Source of the DNA: Bacteroidota bacterium
GTDB lineage: Bacteria > Bacteroidota > Bacteroidia > 2-12-FULL-35-15
Assembly (NCBI GenBank): GCA_025963725.1
Contig: JAOQAE010000002.1
Location: 757,221 to 821,220 of the forward strand
Direction of reading: 5' to 3'
DNA length: 64,000 nt
Shown: piece by piece, positions 34,735 to 43,543 of the stretch
How the letters are laid out: the number at the start of each line of letters is the position of its first letter
Position numbering within the stretch: the first letter of the stretch is position 1
Notes under the pieces: generated by a model
Seen by the model: only the letters and a program-made list of their open reading frames with translations
Told to the model about the DNA's origin: nothing
Databases searched by the model: none
Made by a program: the position numbers and the translations under genes

Positions 34735-36006
34735 TTACAAACTATCCAAAAACTCCTTAAGCGCCCCATAAATATAATCCAGGTCCTCATTGCTGATGCA
34801 ATACGGCGGCAGCACATATACAATATTTCCCAGCGGGCGAAGAATGATCCCTCTTTCAATAAAGAATTCCGAAATATGCTCCGCAAGTGAATTCAGGTAA
34901 TGCGTTTGCTCTCCCGTTTTTATTTCAAATGCCAGGATGGTTCCCAATTGCCTTGCATCGGCAAGCCTCGCGTGCGATTTGATTTCATCCAGGAACGCAG
35001 CATGTTTTTCCGTAATGCGTTCAATATTTTCAAATGCTTCCGGCCGGTCGAACAGGTCCATGCTGGCCAGCGCGGCTGAGCAGGCTGTTGCATTGGCTGT
35101 GTAAGAATGCCCGTGAAAAAAGGTTTTCATTTTATCATCGCTCAGGAAAGCATCGTAAATAAATTGTGCGCAGCTGGTTGCTCCCAGCGGCATCACGCCC
35201 CCGGTAATGCCTTTGCTCATGCAGATGATATCGGGCTTGTTCTGTAAATGATCGCTTGCAAAGAATTTCCCGGTGCGACCGAAGCCCGTCATCACCTCAT
35301 CGGCGATCGTGATCACCTGCTTGTCGCGGCACAGCTGAATGAGCGTATCAAGCGCCTCTGCGGCATACATCACCATTCCGCCTGCCCCCTGCACCAGCGG
35401 CTCAAAGATAAAGGAAGACACATCCTGATGTTCCAGCGCCTCCTTCATCGCCTGTATGGATTCCTTTTCCCTACCGCTTACCGGAACGGGGATCGCGATC
35501 ACATCAAACAACAATTTGGAGAAGGGAAGATTAAATGCATTCCGCGCGCCAACACTCATTCCGCCGAAGGTGTCGCCGTGATAGGCATTTTCAAAAGCGA
35601 TCACTTTGGTACGCGGGATATCGCGGTTGCTCCAGTACTGGAAAGCCATTTTCAGCCCTACTTCCACTGCCGTGGAGCCGTTATCGGAATAAAATATCTT
35701 CGACTGATTTTCCGGCAGCCGCTTCAAAAGCCGCTCTGCCAGCTGAACGGCAGGCTCATGTGTAAAGCCGGAGAAGATCGCATGCTCCAGGGTACGTAAT
35801 TGCTCTGAGATCTTTTCAGCTAAATACGGATGGCTGTGCCCGTGAATATTCACCCACCAGCTGGCAATGCCATCGATGTAGCGCTTCCCGCTGTCATCAT
35901 AAAAATAAGCGCCTTCGCCTTTTACGATCGCAATTGGCAAGGGCGCCGTTTTCAATTGTGTGAAAGGGTGCCACACCGCATGCTTATCTCTCTCCTGTAA
36001 GTTCAT
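34735..36006 (-). CDS. bioA: Adenosylmethionine-8-amino-7-oxononanoate aminotransferase
   Basis: Third step of biotin synthesis: transamination of KAPA to DAPA with SAM as amino donor, PLP-dependent. The 423-residue protein starts near DKHAVWHPFTQLK, contains the FSGFTHEPAVQLAERL and GDTFGGMSVGAR motifs, DEVMTGFGRTG, and the PLP lysine in CMSKGITGG. The length is typical. It is on the same strand as bioB, bioF and bioD but separated from bioD by a strong terminator and 210 bases of repeats, so it probably has its own promoter. Confidence 0.95.
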   Translation of the reverse strand: MNLQERDKHAVWHPFTQLKTAPLPIAIVKGEGAYFYDDSGKRYIDGIASWWVNIHGHSHPYLAEKISEQLRTLEHAIFSGFTHEPAVQLAERLLKRLPENQSKIFYSDNGSTAVEVGLKMAFQYWSNRDIPRTKVIAFENAYHGDTFGGMSVGARNAFNLPFSKLLFDVIAIPVPVSGREKESIQAMKEALEHQDVSSFIFEPLVQGAGGMVMYAAEALDTLIQLCRDKQVITIADEVMTGFGRTGKFFASDHLQNKPDIICMSKGITGGVMPLGATSCAQFIYDAFLSDDKMKTFFHGHSYTANATACSAALASMDLFDRPEAFENIERITEKHAAFLDEIKSHARLADARQLGTILAFEIKTGEQTHYLNSLAEHISEFFIERGIILRPLGNIVYVLPPYCISNEDLDYIYGALKEFLDSL

Positions 36007-36113
36007 AAATAAAGGATGTTCAATGGAGGGTAAATATCGGGATTTTTATTTATGTCCGCATGACGCCCTGCTGGCAGAGTTTTGTTATTCTGATCGCAAC
36101 GCAGTGGAGAGAA

Positions 36114-36153
36114 GAATCTCAAAAAGGAGATGCTTCCTTCGTCAGCATGACAA
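36114..36153. repeat. Dispersed repeat, family F
   Basis: agaatctcaaaaaggagatg followed by cttccttcgtcagcatgacaaac resembles the 31751 element (gattcttcact... cagaatgacaaa). It lies between bioA and bioD. Confidence 0.45.
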
Positions 36154-36170
36154 ACAATCGGATATAGATA

Positions 36171-36205
36171 AAAAAAGCGAAGAATGATCTTCGCTCCGTT
36201 TTTTT
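36171..36205 (-). terminator. Terminator after bioD (between bioD and bioA)
   Basis: AGCGAAGA / TCTTCGCT, a perfect 8-bp stem with a 4-base loop, is bounded by an A-run on one side and a T-run on the other, so it works in both directions. On the minus strand it lies 11 bases downstream of the bioD stop. Confidence 0.85.
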
Positions 36206-36215
36206 ATCTGTGAGG

Positions 36216-36842
36216 CTATACCGCAACCGTTTGCAAATACTCGAACTCATTTGCATAGTTCTTAATGATCTCCGGTGTAAGGTCCTTTTCTTTGTTGATC
36301 CTTCCCAGCACTTTGAGCTGGCAATATTCCATGATAATGTCCTGTGAAAGCTGGTGAGGCGCGCCGTTAAATACAACACCCAGGATTTTAAGGCCCCTGT
36401 TCTTTAATGCGTCGATGGATAAAAGCGTATGATTGATGCTGCCCAGGTAATTCTGGATCACCAGCACCACCTCCGCATCAAACTGTTTGATCATATCGAT
36501 CATGAACTCCGTGCGGTTCAATGGCACCATCAATCCGCCGGCGCCTTCAATGATGAGCGTATTATCCGTAGCAGGCAATGTGAGCTCGCTGAGCCTGATC
36601 TCGATGTCTTCCAATTCCGCAGCGGCGTGTGGCGACATGTATTGCTTCAGCATATATCCTTCGGGATGAAATTTACTTTCGGAGTTCGACACCCATTTCT
36701 GAACCTTTGCAGTATCAGTCGAGAAGAAGCTTCCTGTCTGAACAGGCTTCCAGTAGTCGGCTCTGAGAGCTTCCACCAGCACCGACGAAACAACGGTTTT
36801 GCCCACATCTGTCCCGATCCCGGTAACGAATAATTTTCTCAT
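36216..36842 (-). CDS. bioD: ATP-dependent dethiobiotin synthase
   Basis: Closes the ureido ring of DAPA with CO2 and ATP. The 208-residue P-loop protein has GIGTDVGKTVVSS at residues 8-20, the YWKPVQTG segment, and IEGAGGLMVPLN, all typical of BioD. Length is usual. The stop precedes a strong terminator. It follows bioF by 77 bases. Confidence 0.95.
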   Translation of the reverse strand: MRKLFVTGIGTDVGKTVVSSVLVEALRADYWKPVQTGSFFSTDTAKVQKWVSNSESKFHPEGYMLKQYMSPHAAAELEDIEIRLSELTLPATDNTLIIEGAGGLMVPLNRTEFMIDMIKQFDAEVVLVIQNYLGSINHTLLSIDALKNRGLKILGVVFNGAPHQLSQDIIMEYCQLKVLGRINKEKDLTPEIIKNYANEFEYLQTVAV

Positions 36843-36919
36843 AAATAGATTTTACGTCTGTGTTTCAACGAAATTAATGAAAATTTGTTTACTTAAGCAC
36901 GAAATAAGAGAGGCAGTTT

Positions 36920-38068
36920 TTAACTTCTAATTGTTGGTAAGTGGCTATTAACGGAAGCAATTAAGCGACCAAGCTCTTCGCCGGTGTTAAAAAGGTGCAG
37001 GCAAATGCGGAGGCGCTCCCTTCCTTTCTGCACGGTTGGGCTGAGGATCGGGCGCACATCGAAGCCATCCTTTTGCAGCAGGGCGGCAAGGTTCTTTACA
37101 TCATCGTTTCCCGGTACCACGATGCACTGGATCGGGCTGTTACTGGCCGTGAGGCTGATGGCGGGATTTGCAGCGGCCTTTACTTTAAACTCCGCGATCA
37201 GGCGGTGGAGCGAATCGATGCCGGGCTGGCTTTTTGCCAACAGCTCGTAAGCCTGGTTCACCGCCACAAGGCTGTGCAGCGGCAATGCAGTGGTATAAAT
37301 GAATGCACGGGAAAAATTCACAAGGTAATCACGCAGGAGCGGGCTCCCGAGCACAATGGAGCCATGGCAGCCAAGGGCCTTTCCAAAGGTATGCACACGG
37401 GCAAACACTTCTTTTTCCATGCCCAGCTGCTGTACCAAGCCTTTGCCGCCATTTGTGGTAACGCCGGTGGCATGGGCCTCGTCCACCACGAGGTTTGCAT
37501 TGTATTTTTTACAAAGTTCAAGGATCTCCGGCAGCAGGGCTTCGTCTCCATCCATGGAATAAATGCTTTCCACCGCCACGTAAACGGCGCCTTCCGCGAT
37601 CTTCAGGCGCTCCTCGAGGTGAAAAAGGTCGTTGTGGCGGAACATGAACGCCGCGGCTGCCGACATTTTTATCCCATCGTGCACCGAAGCATGGATCAAT
37701 TCATCATAAATAATGGAAGCATCTTTTTGCCCGATAGCAGAGAACAAGCCTACATTGGCATCATAACCGGAATTATAGATCAGCCCGGATGCCGCACCAT
37801 GAAAAGCCGCGATCTTCTTTTCAAGATCTTCAGCATACTTGCTGTTTCCCGACAGCAGGCGTGAGCCGCCGGAACCGTTCAGCTGAACAGGAAGCGAGTT
37901 GTATTCTTCGTCGATGGCAGCCCTCAGCTCCGCCGAGCCGGCAAACCCAAGATAGTCGTTACTGCAAAGGTCGATAAGGTGCGAATGATTGACAAGCTGC
38001 CGGAAAGCATTGTGCTCTCTGCGCTTATCAAGGGATTTCGATAAATACTGATCGGCAGAAAAGCTCAT
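36920..38068 (-). CDS. bioF: 8-amino-7-oxononanoate synthase
   Basis: Condenses pimeloyl-ACP/CoA with L-alanine to KAPA, PLP-dependent. The 382-residue protein has DLCSNDYLGFAGS near residue 35, GSGGSRLLSGNSKYAEDLE, DEAHATGVTTNGGKG, and the PLP lysine in HTFGKALGCHG. This sequence is most like bacterial BioF, although the family also includes 2-amino-3-ketobutyrate CoA ligase; the adjacency of bioB and bioD decides. It follows bioB by 28 bases. Confidence 0.94.
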   Translation of the reverse strand: MSFSADQYLSKSLDKRREHNAFRQLVNHSHLIDLCSNDYLGFAGSAELRAAIDEEYNSLPVQLNGSGGSRLLSGNSKYAEDLEKKIAAFHGAASGLIYNSGYDANVGLFSAIGQKDASIIYDELIHASVHDGIKMSAAAAFMFRHNDLFHLEERLKIAEGAVYVAVESIYSMDGDEALLPEILELCKKYNANLVVDEAHATGVTTNGGKGLVQQLGMEKEVFARVHTFGKALGCHGSIVLGSPLLRDYLVNFSRAFIYTTALPLHSLVAVNQAYELLAKSQPGIDSLHRLIAEFKVKAAANPAISLTASNSPIQCIVVPGNDDVKNLAALLQKDGFDVRPILSPTVQKGRERLRICLHLFNTGEELGRLIASVNSHLPTIRS

Positions 38069-38096
38069 AATGCAAATTTAAAATTCCGGGATTTCC

Positions 38097-39095
38097 TTAT
38101 GCTTCCACCGGCAGCTTGGAGACCGGCTGCTCCGTTCCCTTGAATGCTTTACGCGGGCTTAAGCCGAAGATCTTGAACATCTCCATATCCTCCGAAAACT
38201 CTGGATTTGGCGTGGTCAGCAGCTTATCGCCGGCAAAAATGGAATTGGCGCCTGCCAGGAAGCACAATGCCTGCCCTTCGAGCGACATCTGCGTTCTTCC
38301 GGCGGAAAGGCGCACAACGGTTTTAGGAATTACAATGCGTGTGGTAGCGATCATGCGAACCATGTCCCAGATGGGTACCAGGGGCTGATCTTCCAGCGGC
38401 GTGCCTTTTACAGGCACCAGCGCATTGATCGGCACCGATTCAGGATGCACCTCCATCGACGATAAGGTCTGGAGCATTTTTACCCTGTCTTCCACCGTTT
38501 CTCCAAGGCCGATGATCCCGCCCGAACAAACGGAAACTTTCGCTTTACGCACATTTTTGATGGTATCGAGACGATCATCGTACGTGCGTGTAGTAATGAT
38601 CTTCTTATAGCTTTCTTCGGATGTATCTAAATTGTGGTTGTAAGCGTAAAGCCCGGCATCCGCCAGCTTTTGCGCCTGAGTTTCGGTAAGCATGCCCAGC
38701 GTGCAGCAAACTTCCATTCCTTTTTCATTCACGGTTTTCACCATTTCGAGCACGCGGTCGAAATCGCGGTTATCGCGTACTTCGCGCCATGCGGCACCCA
38801 TGCATAAGCGGGAAGCCCCGCCGGCTTTTGCCTTATCAGCCGCCTCGCTTACCTGCGAAACGGTCATGAGCTTATGCACTTCAATTCCTGTGTTATAACG
38901 TGCCGCCTGCGGGCAGTAGCTGCAATCTTCGGCACATCCGCCGGTTTTGATGGAAAGCAGCGAGCTTACCTGCACTTCATTGGCCTCGTTGAATTCGCGG
39001 TGCACCTGCTGTGCGCGGAAAACAAGCTCCAGCAAAGGCATATTGTATATTTCTGAAATTTCTTCGGTGCTCCAGTTATGTCTGATGGCTGTCAT
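38097..39095 (-). CDS. bioB: Biotin synthase
   Basis: Radical SAM enzyme that inserts sulfur into dethiobiotin. The 332-residue protein has the radical-SAM cysteines in [12 protein letters not shown], the YNHNLDTS and GIIGLGET motifs and the C-terminal [12 protein letters not shown]. The start at 39093-39095 (MTAIRHNWS) is chosen; an alternative 13 codons upstream would place the promoter box inside the coding region. It is the first gene of bioBFD and is divergent from the serine hydrolase at 39344. Confidence 0.95.
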   Translation of the reverse strand: MTAIRHNWSTEEISEIYNMPLLELVFRAQQVHREFNEANEVQVSSLLSIKTGGCAEDCSYCPQAARYNTGIEVHKLMTVSQVSEAADKAKAGGASRLCMGAAWREVRDNRDFDRVLEMVKTVNEKGMEVCCTLGMLTETQAQKLADAGLYAYNHNLDTSEESYKKIITTRTYDDRLDTIKNVRKAKVSVCSGGIIGLGETVEDRVKMLQTLSSMEVHPESVPINALVPVKGTPLEDQPLVPIWDMVRMIATTRIVIPKTVVRLSAGRTQMSLEGQALCFLAGANSIFAGDKLLTTPNPEFSEDMEMFKIFGLSPRKAFKGTEQPVSKLPVEA

Positions 39096-39121
39096 AGATG
39101 ATCTGCTGTTTTTGTGCTCCA

Positions 39122-39129
39122 CAAACTTA
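39122..39129 (-). promoter_or_regulatory. Promoter -7 box for bioBFD
   Basis: On the minus strand TAAGTTTG matches the TAnnTTTG consensus and lies 26 bases upstream of the chosen bioB ATG. A clear -33 element is not seen in the AT-rich stretch upstream. No BirA-like palindrome was recognised. Confidence 0.5.
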
Positions 39130-39343
39130 AACAATAATTTAAATTTAAAAAAAGATAAAATTTTCCGGCCTCTTCAACAGCTGCGAAACCAGCTAATTCC
39201 GTGATCAACGACGTTTTTTGCCCTTTTGTCTAAAAAACGCCAAAGTAAAAGGTTAAATCATTCCAAACCCGCAATTTTAGCCTTGTCCGCAGCGTTATCG
39301 GAACAATTACACAAAGGGCTCAGAACACCCGCAACATCAGGAA

Positions 39344-40714
39344 ATGAAACATAAAATATTGGCGACCGGCTTGCTGCTGCTTGCATCGCTCTTTAACATC
39401 AAGGCTCAAACCGGCATTACATCGGCAGGGTTCGGACTTGTGGATAACCAGGTGGAGCAATTCATGGAAACATGGAGGATCCCGGGTGCATCCGTTGCAA
39501 TTACCAAAGATGGCAAGCTGATCTACAGCCGCGGCTTTGGCTTCTCCGACCTTCATCATTCCGAAGCGGCGCAGCCTAACACGCTTTACCGGATCGCCAG
39601 CGTTTCCAAATCCATTACCTCCATTGCCGTGATGAAGCTGGTGCAGGAAGGTAAATTATCCTTAAGCGATACTGTTTTCGGTGAAGGGAAGATCCTCGAC
39701 CAGCCTTATTATCTCGGTGTGGTGAGCGATCAGCGCATTTATTCCGTAACCGTACAGGAGCTGCTGGAGCACACATCCGGCTGGGACCGTACCGTTCCCT
39801 GCGATGGGTACCCGCATTCCGACCCGGCCTTTTTCCCAACGCATGTTACTTCCGTTTTGGGAGAAGCAAACCCTGTGGGCGATTCCACCCTTATCAAGTT
39901 CTCCCTGCTGAAAGGCTTACATCATCAGCCCGGAACGAACTATTCGTATTCCAATGTAGGTTACCTCGTGCTTGGAAAAGTGATCGAAAAACTTTCCGGG
40001 ATGGCGTATGATGCCTATGTGAAAAGCGCGATCCTTGATCCGCTTGGCCTGCACGACATCCTCCCGGGCAAAAACTTAGCTGCTGAAAAATATGAGCGGG
40101 AAGCGGAATATGCTTCCGGCGCCCCGATAGAATCGTGCTATGGCGACGGAACAATGGTGCCTGCGCCGTACGGTGGATTTAACCTCGAAGCAATGAATGC
40201 GCACGGCGGCTGGATCGCATCCGCTCCCGACCTTACAAGGCTGATGCTTGCTGCCGATGGCGAAAATACCGTCCCCGACATTCTTGATCCGTCCATCGTA
40301 TCGCTGATGAACACCCCCGGTGAAGTAAACCGCGGCTATGCAAAAGGCTGGTCCGTGAACGGCCGCAACAGCTGGCATACCGGCAGCCTGAGCGGCACGG
40401 CCTCCTTCATCTGCCGCACCGGCAGCGGCTATACCTGGGCATTTCTTTTTAATTCAAGGTCCGATAACAGCTCTGCATTCTGGAAAGCGGTTGATGCATT
40501 GCCATGGGCCTGCATCGGCTCCATGCCCGCCCTTGCCGGCATCGACCTGTATTCGCCGGTTCTGAATATGTCGGGCCTCCCGATGAACGTATTGAACCCT
40601 GATTCGGTAAGCCTGAGCACGAATGCCGATGGGAACGGGGATGTTTCTGTGGCTGCCTATCATACAGAAGCATATATCCGCGAGCCGGAAAAGAATGCGA
40701 ACACGGTAGAGTAA
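39344..40714 (+). CDS. Exported serine hydrolase of the beta-lactamase/PBP class C family
   Basis: A 456-residue protein with a signal peptide (to NIKAQ, residue 22). It carries the three catalytic motifs of the class C beta-lactamase / DD-peptidase family: SVSK (SxxK) near residue 88, YSN in YSYSNVGYLVLGK, and HTG in SWHTGSLSGT. Such proteins in Bacteroidota are usually esterases, peptidases or PBP4-like; real beta-lactam hydrolysis is not implied. The C-terminal 80 residues form a beta-rich tail. Confidence 0.9.
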   Translation: MKHKILATGLLLLASLFNIKAQTGITSAGFGLVDNQVEQFMETWRIPGASVAITKDGKLIYSRGFGFSDLHHSEAAQPNTLYRIASVSKSITSIAVMKLVQEGKLSLSDTVFGEGKILDQPYYLGVVSDQRIYSVTVQELLEHTSGWDRTVPCDGYPHSDPAFFPTHVTSVLGEANPVGDSTLIKFSLLKGLHHQPGTNYSYSNVGYLVLGKVIEKLSGMAYDAYVKSAILDPLGLHDILPGKNLAAEKYEREAEYASGAPIESCYGDGTMVPAPYGGFNLEAMNAHGGWIASAPDLTRLMLAADGENTVPDILDPSIVSLMNTPGEVNRGYAKGWSVNGRNSWHTGSLSGTASFICRTGSGYTWAFLFNSRSDNSSAFWKAVDALPWACIGSMPALAGIDLYSPVLNMSGLPMNVLNPDSVSLSTNADGNGDVSVAAYHTEAYIREPEKNANTVE

Positions 40715-40763
40715 GCGATTCAACTCCATTCATTAAATTTCAGCAGATGCTGCCGATCTTTCA

Positions 40764-40771
40764 TATCTTTA
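40764..40771 (+). promoter_or_regulatory. Promoter -7 box candidate for the 40773 gene
   Basis: TATCTTTA resembles TAnnTTTG and ends one base before the ATG at 40773. If it is used, transcription would begin inside the proposed coding start, so the ATG at 40785 or 40791 would be the real start. Confidence 0.35.
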
Positions 40772-40772
40772 C

Positions 40773-41195
40773 ATGAACAAAAACATGAACATGGAAAGCA
40801 AAGGCACCAAAGAAAATCCCTGGAAATTAAAGACGCCTCCCGGTACGTCGGAGTATGAAGTGTACAAAGATGTGAAGGACGGAAAGGATGTGATCGTTTG
40901 TGTAGTCGGAAAAACAACACTGCTGTATGATGCTCAATGCCTCAGCGACCTGCAGCAGATGCTGAAAAAGCACAACGACTGGATGGAACTTGGCGGCGCG
41001 GATGAACAGAAGGAAGCAAAGGAAGGTACCGTTGAAGCCTGGGGACGCTCTCCGAAAAACCCGGTAAAAGGCTGGTACGGATTAAAAAAAGGGCTTCGCG
41101 GCAGGTTTGGTGTATATATTCCGCCTTTGATGGAAGAGCTGGGACTCGCGGAGCTGACGCATGAAGGAAAAAACAATAAGATGAAAGCGAAATAA
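40773..41195 (+). CDS. Conserved hypothetical protein (DUF6855-like)
   Basis: A 140-residue soluble protein: KGTKENPWKLKTPPGTSEYEVYKD at the N-terminus (cited by key words: NPWKLKTPPGTSEY), a central VCVVGKTTLLYDAQCL and the C-terminal GWYGLKKGLRGRFGVYIPPL. Such a sequence is recalled in several phyla as a family of unknown function; the DUF number is from memory and unverified. The Met codons at 40773, 40785 and 40791 are all possible starts. The following gene at 41202 starts six bases after the stop, so both are co-transcribed. Confidence 0.75.
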   Translation: MNKNMNMESKGTKENPWKLKTPPGTSEYEVYKDVKDGKDVIVCVVGKTTLLYDAQCLSDLQQMLKKHNDWMELGGADEQKEAKEGTVEAWGRSPKNPVKGWYGLKKGLRGRFGVYIPPLMEELGLAELTHEGKNNKMKAK

Positions 41196-41201
41196 TACCG
41201 A

Positions 41202-41750
41202 ATGAGATTTTTCAAAAAACTGTTTGACCGGACAGGCCCCGAGCGGCCTGTGGATGAGCAGGAAACATATATAGAAGCAGAAAAAGGCACTTACCTTTTT
41301 AATAAGGCGAAGCTGCCCGACTACACATACACCGGCCTCTCGGAAAAAGAATACCGCCATATCGAAGCCAGCAGGGAAATGCTTCAAAGACAGATGGCGC
41401 CATTGCTGAAATTCGATAAGGAGCCGGTGAACCATCCTTCCAACCTCGATGAATACCTGACGCTCTGGGGAAGCACCGGCTATGGTGAGTTCCTCGGCAG
41501 CACTGCCGAGCAGCACACCGCCTACCTTTCGTACAACTTCGGGCAGTACCTGGTGGAGAATTACGGGATGGAATGGCAAATAAAGTCGGACGGGGAAGGC
41601 TCCCAAACCGTGGTACGCGTCACCAGCCCCGTGGAAATGGAGCTCTACCCTATCGACAGCACACTCAGGGCGATCCGGAACAGGGAGCTGGCCATTTATT
41701 GCGATATCGAATCAAAATTAAAAAATGCCATCCGCCGGTTCGGAAACTAA
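41202..41750 (+). CDS. Hypothetical protein co-transcribed with the DUF6855-like gene
   Basis: A 182-residue soluble protein without signal peptide. It begins MRFFKKLFDRTG, has an acidic and aromatic N-terminal region, a helical middle part, and a C-terminal beta-rich section with VVRVTSPVEMELYPIDSTL. No motif was recognised. It follows the DUF6855-like gene by six bases and is followed 16 bases later by a membrane-protein gene, so all three may form one transcript. Confidence 0.65.
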   Translation: MRFFKKLFDRTGPERPVDEQETYIEAEKGTYLFNKAKLPDYTYTGLSEKEYRHIEASREMLQRQMAPLLKFDKEPVNHPSNLDEYLTLWGSTGYGEFLGSTAEQHTAYLSYNFGQYLVENYGMEWQIKSDGEGSQTVVRVTSPVEMELYPIDSTLRAIRNRELAIYCDIESKLKNAIRRFGN

Positions 41751-41766
41751 CACACCTCAGCATTTT

Positions 41767-42174
41767 ATGAAGATCACAAAACAACTTTCCTGTTCCCTTG
41801 CCCTCAGCATCGCGTTCCTGCTGGCGCATATCATTATTGTTTCCATCAGCCGGTACCAGGTGATCAACCTCGTGCTTATCATCGGCGCTATGATAGCAGC
41901 GCAGGTAGCCGCTTTTATTCTCCTTCGCCGCAACATGCACGGCCGGAAGATCGCATTCAAAAACATTTTTTTCCTGCTTTTTCTTACCCAGTTCTTTTCC
42001 GTGATCTTCCTCACGCTGTACTCCGCGTATTCGCCCTGGGGAGAAGCGCGGGCTATACGTGTGGATGAGCTCATCACCTCCATTATCATTTTCGCGGGCA
42101 TCCTGCCAATGCTTATTACCACCATTATTTGGTTTGGGGGCGCAAAAAAGCGCAATGCGCAAATAGCGGCCTGA
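41767..42174 (+). CDS. Small four-helix membrane protein, unknown function
   Basis: A 135-residue protein with four predicted helices (about 8-26, 32-50, 60-80, 100-120). The ATG at 41767 follows the 41202 stop by 16 bases and starts MKITKQLSC; an earlier in-frame ATG lies within the neighbouring gene and is not used. No family was recognised. It is followed by a LuxR-type membrane regulator with its own promoter-like box. Confidence 0.65.
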   Translation: MKITKQLSCSLALSIAFLLAHIIIVSISRYQVINLVLIIGAMIAAQVAAFILLRRNMHGRKIAFKNIFFLLFLTQFFSVIFLTLYSAYSPWGEARAIRVDELITSIIIFAGILPMLITTIIWFGGAKKRNAQIAA

Positions 42175-42180
42175 AACGTT

Positions 42181-42188
42181 TATCTTTG
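42181..42188 (+). promoter_or_regulatory. Promoter -7 box for the membrane LuxR regulator
   Basis: TATCTTTG is an exact match to TAnnTTTG, followed by CAAAAAC, and ends 14 bases before the ATG at 42203. Confidence 0.5.
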
Positions 42189-42202
42189 CAAAAACTTCGC
42201 AA

Positions 42203-42685
42203 ATGATCAATTTCATTTCCAGGAACAGGCAGGTATTTCTTTATAGCGTTTCCCTCGCCGTTCTGCTCCTGCTCCTTAAATGGCTGGAATGGCGCTTCAT
42301 TATCATGGACCATGCCTTTGAGATCTATGCAGGATCCATCGCCGTCATTTTTATGGGCTTGGGCATCTGGCTCGCGCTGAAGCTCAGCAAGCCGAAAAAG
42401 GAAACGGTTTACATAGAGGTGGAAGTGGAAAAAGAGATCTATATAAAAGAGCCCGCAGAATTTGTAATGGATGAAAAAGAGCTGGAAAAGCTTGGGCTCA
42501 GCAAACGGGAGCTGGAAGTTTTACAGCTGATGGCAGAAGGCTTAAGCAACCAGGAGATCGCCGAACGCTTATTTGTCTCCCTGCATACCATTAAAACCCA
42601 TTCGTCGAAGGTCCTCGAAAAAATGGACGTAAAAAGGCGGACCCAAGCCATCGAAAAAGCTAAGCGACTGAAAATCATCGCATAA
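42203..42685 (+). CDS. Membrane-anchored LuxR-type transcription regulator
   Basis: A 160-residue protein with two membrane helices near the N-terminus (about 8-24 and 32-54), a charged linker rich in Glu/Lys/Val, and a LuxR HTH domain (about 95-158): LSKRELEVLQLMAEGLSNQEIAERLFVS with KTHSSKVLEKMDV (only key parts given). There is no receiver or ligand domain, so signalling must come through the membrane part. The next gene, 115 bases on, is DUF4199; the two are recalled as frequent neighbours in Bacteroidota and may form a sensor module. Confidence 0.85.
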   Translation: MINFISRNRQVFLYSVSLAVLLLLLKWLEWRFIIMDHAFEIYAGSIAVIFMGLGIWLALKLSKPKKETVYIEVEVEKEIYIKEPAEFVMDEKELEKLGLSKRELEVLQLMAEGLSNQEIAERLFVSLHTIKTHSSKVLEKMDVKRRTQAIEKAKRLKIIA

Positions 42686-42800
42686 GCAATTCATCCTTTG
42701 GAATGAATTCAGCCCTTTTAGCGTAAATCACACTTAAGTATGAAGGAAAAGCGAATCTCAAAAAGCACTTTTGTGGCCTAAACCTTAAAAAAAAAATCCT

Positions 42801-43331
42801 ATGAAAAAAAATGTACTTGTATTCGGACTGATCTCGGGACTCGTGGTTTCCGTTTTAATGATCGTATTAATGATCTTCAATAATAACCACGCCGATTATG
42901 ACATGAGCATGCTCCTCGGCTATACTTCCATGCTCGCGGCATTCTCTTTTGTGTTCGTGGGGATCAAAAATTACCGCGACAAATACAACGGCGGACTGAT
43001 CAGCTTCGGGAAGGCGTTCAAAATGGGGCTGCTCATTACCCTCATCTCTTCCACCATGTATGTGCTCACCTGGCTGGTAATATACTATTGCTTTATGCCC
43101 GATTTCATGGATAAGTATGCTGCCCAAATGGTTCAGCAGGCGCAGTCGTCGGGGGCCGGACAGGCGGAAATCCAGCAGATCACCGCAGAAATGGCAAAAA
43201 ACCAGGAAATGTATAAGAACCCCGTATTTGTGATCCTCTTCACCTACCTCGAAGTATTCCCTGTTGGCCTGCTCATTACGCTCATCAGCGCGCTGATCCT
43301 TAAGCGGAAAGCGAAGCCGGTAGTGGTATAG
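42801..43331 (+). CDS. DUF4199 membrane protein
   Basis: A 176-residue inner-membrane protein with four helices (about 5-25, 35-55, 73-98, 143-165). The pattern of the family is visible: VFVGIKNYRDKYNGGLISFGKAFKMGLLITLISS (key part KNYRD... GGxISFGKAFxxG) and the polar loop before the last helix. The function is unknown. It follows the LuxR regulator on the same strand; a joint role is possible. Confidence 0.88.
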   Translation: MKKNVLVFGLISGLVVSVLMIVLMIFNNNHADYDMSMLLGYTSMLAAFSFVFVGIKNYRDKYNGGLISFGKAFKMGLLITLISSTMYVLTWLVIYYCFMPDFMDKYAAQMVQQAQSSGAGQAEIQQITAEMAKNQEMYKNPVFVILFTYLEVFPVGLLITLISALILKRKAKPVVV

Positions 43332-43366
43332 GAAAAAAATGTTGTTATATAGCTCCAGGGACTAGG

Positions 43367-43447
43367 GTCACTTCGAGTGCGAAGCGTATCGAGAAGTAGA
43401 CCAGTTCTCGATACTTTCGCCGGGTAAAGGCGAAAACTCGAACTGAC
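43367..43447. repeat. Intergenic repeat, family C
   Basis: From GTCACTTCGAGTGCGAAGCG to AAAACTCGAACTGAC, an inverted form of the 14695 element with the internal pair tatcgagaa / ttctcgata. It fills most of the space between DUF4199 and trmD. Confidence 0.8.
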
Positions 43448-43530
43448 AACGTTCCTATTTACCTAAATTAGCAGATTTCCTGAATATTCAAAAATCGGTA
43501 CAACGACTACCGGCACATCGCTACATTAAT

Positions 43531-43538
43531 TACCTTTG
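43531..43538 (+). promoter_or_regulatory. Promoter -7 box for trmD
   Basis: TACCTTTG matches TAnnTTTG exactly and ends five bases before the ATG at 43544; the transcript would be nearly leaderless. Confidence 0.5.
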
Positions 43539-43543
43539 CCCCC

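Noticed and set aside
39096-39343. Riboswitch or BirA operator upstream of bioB
   Set aside because: No BirA-type palindrome or known riboswitch core could be seen; only a -7 box.
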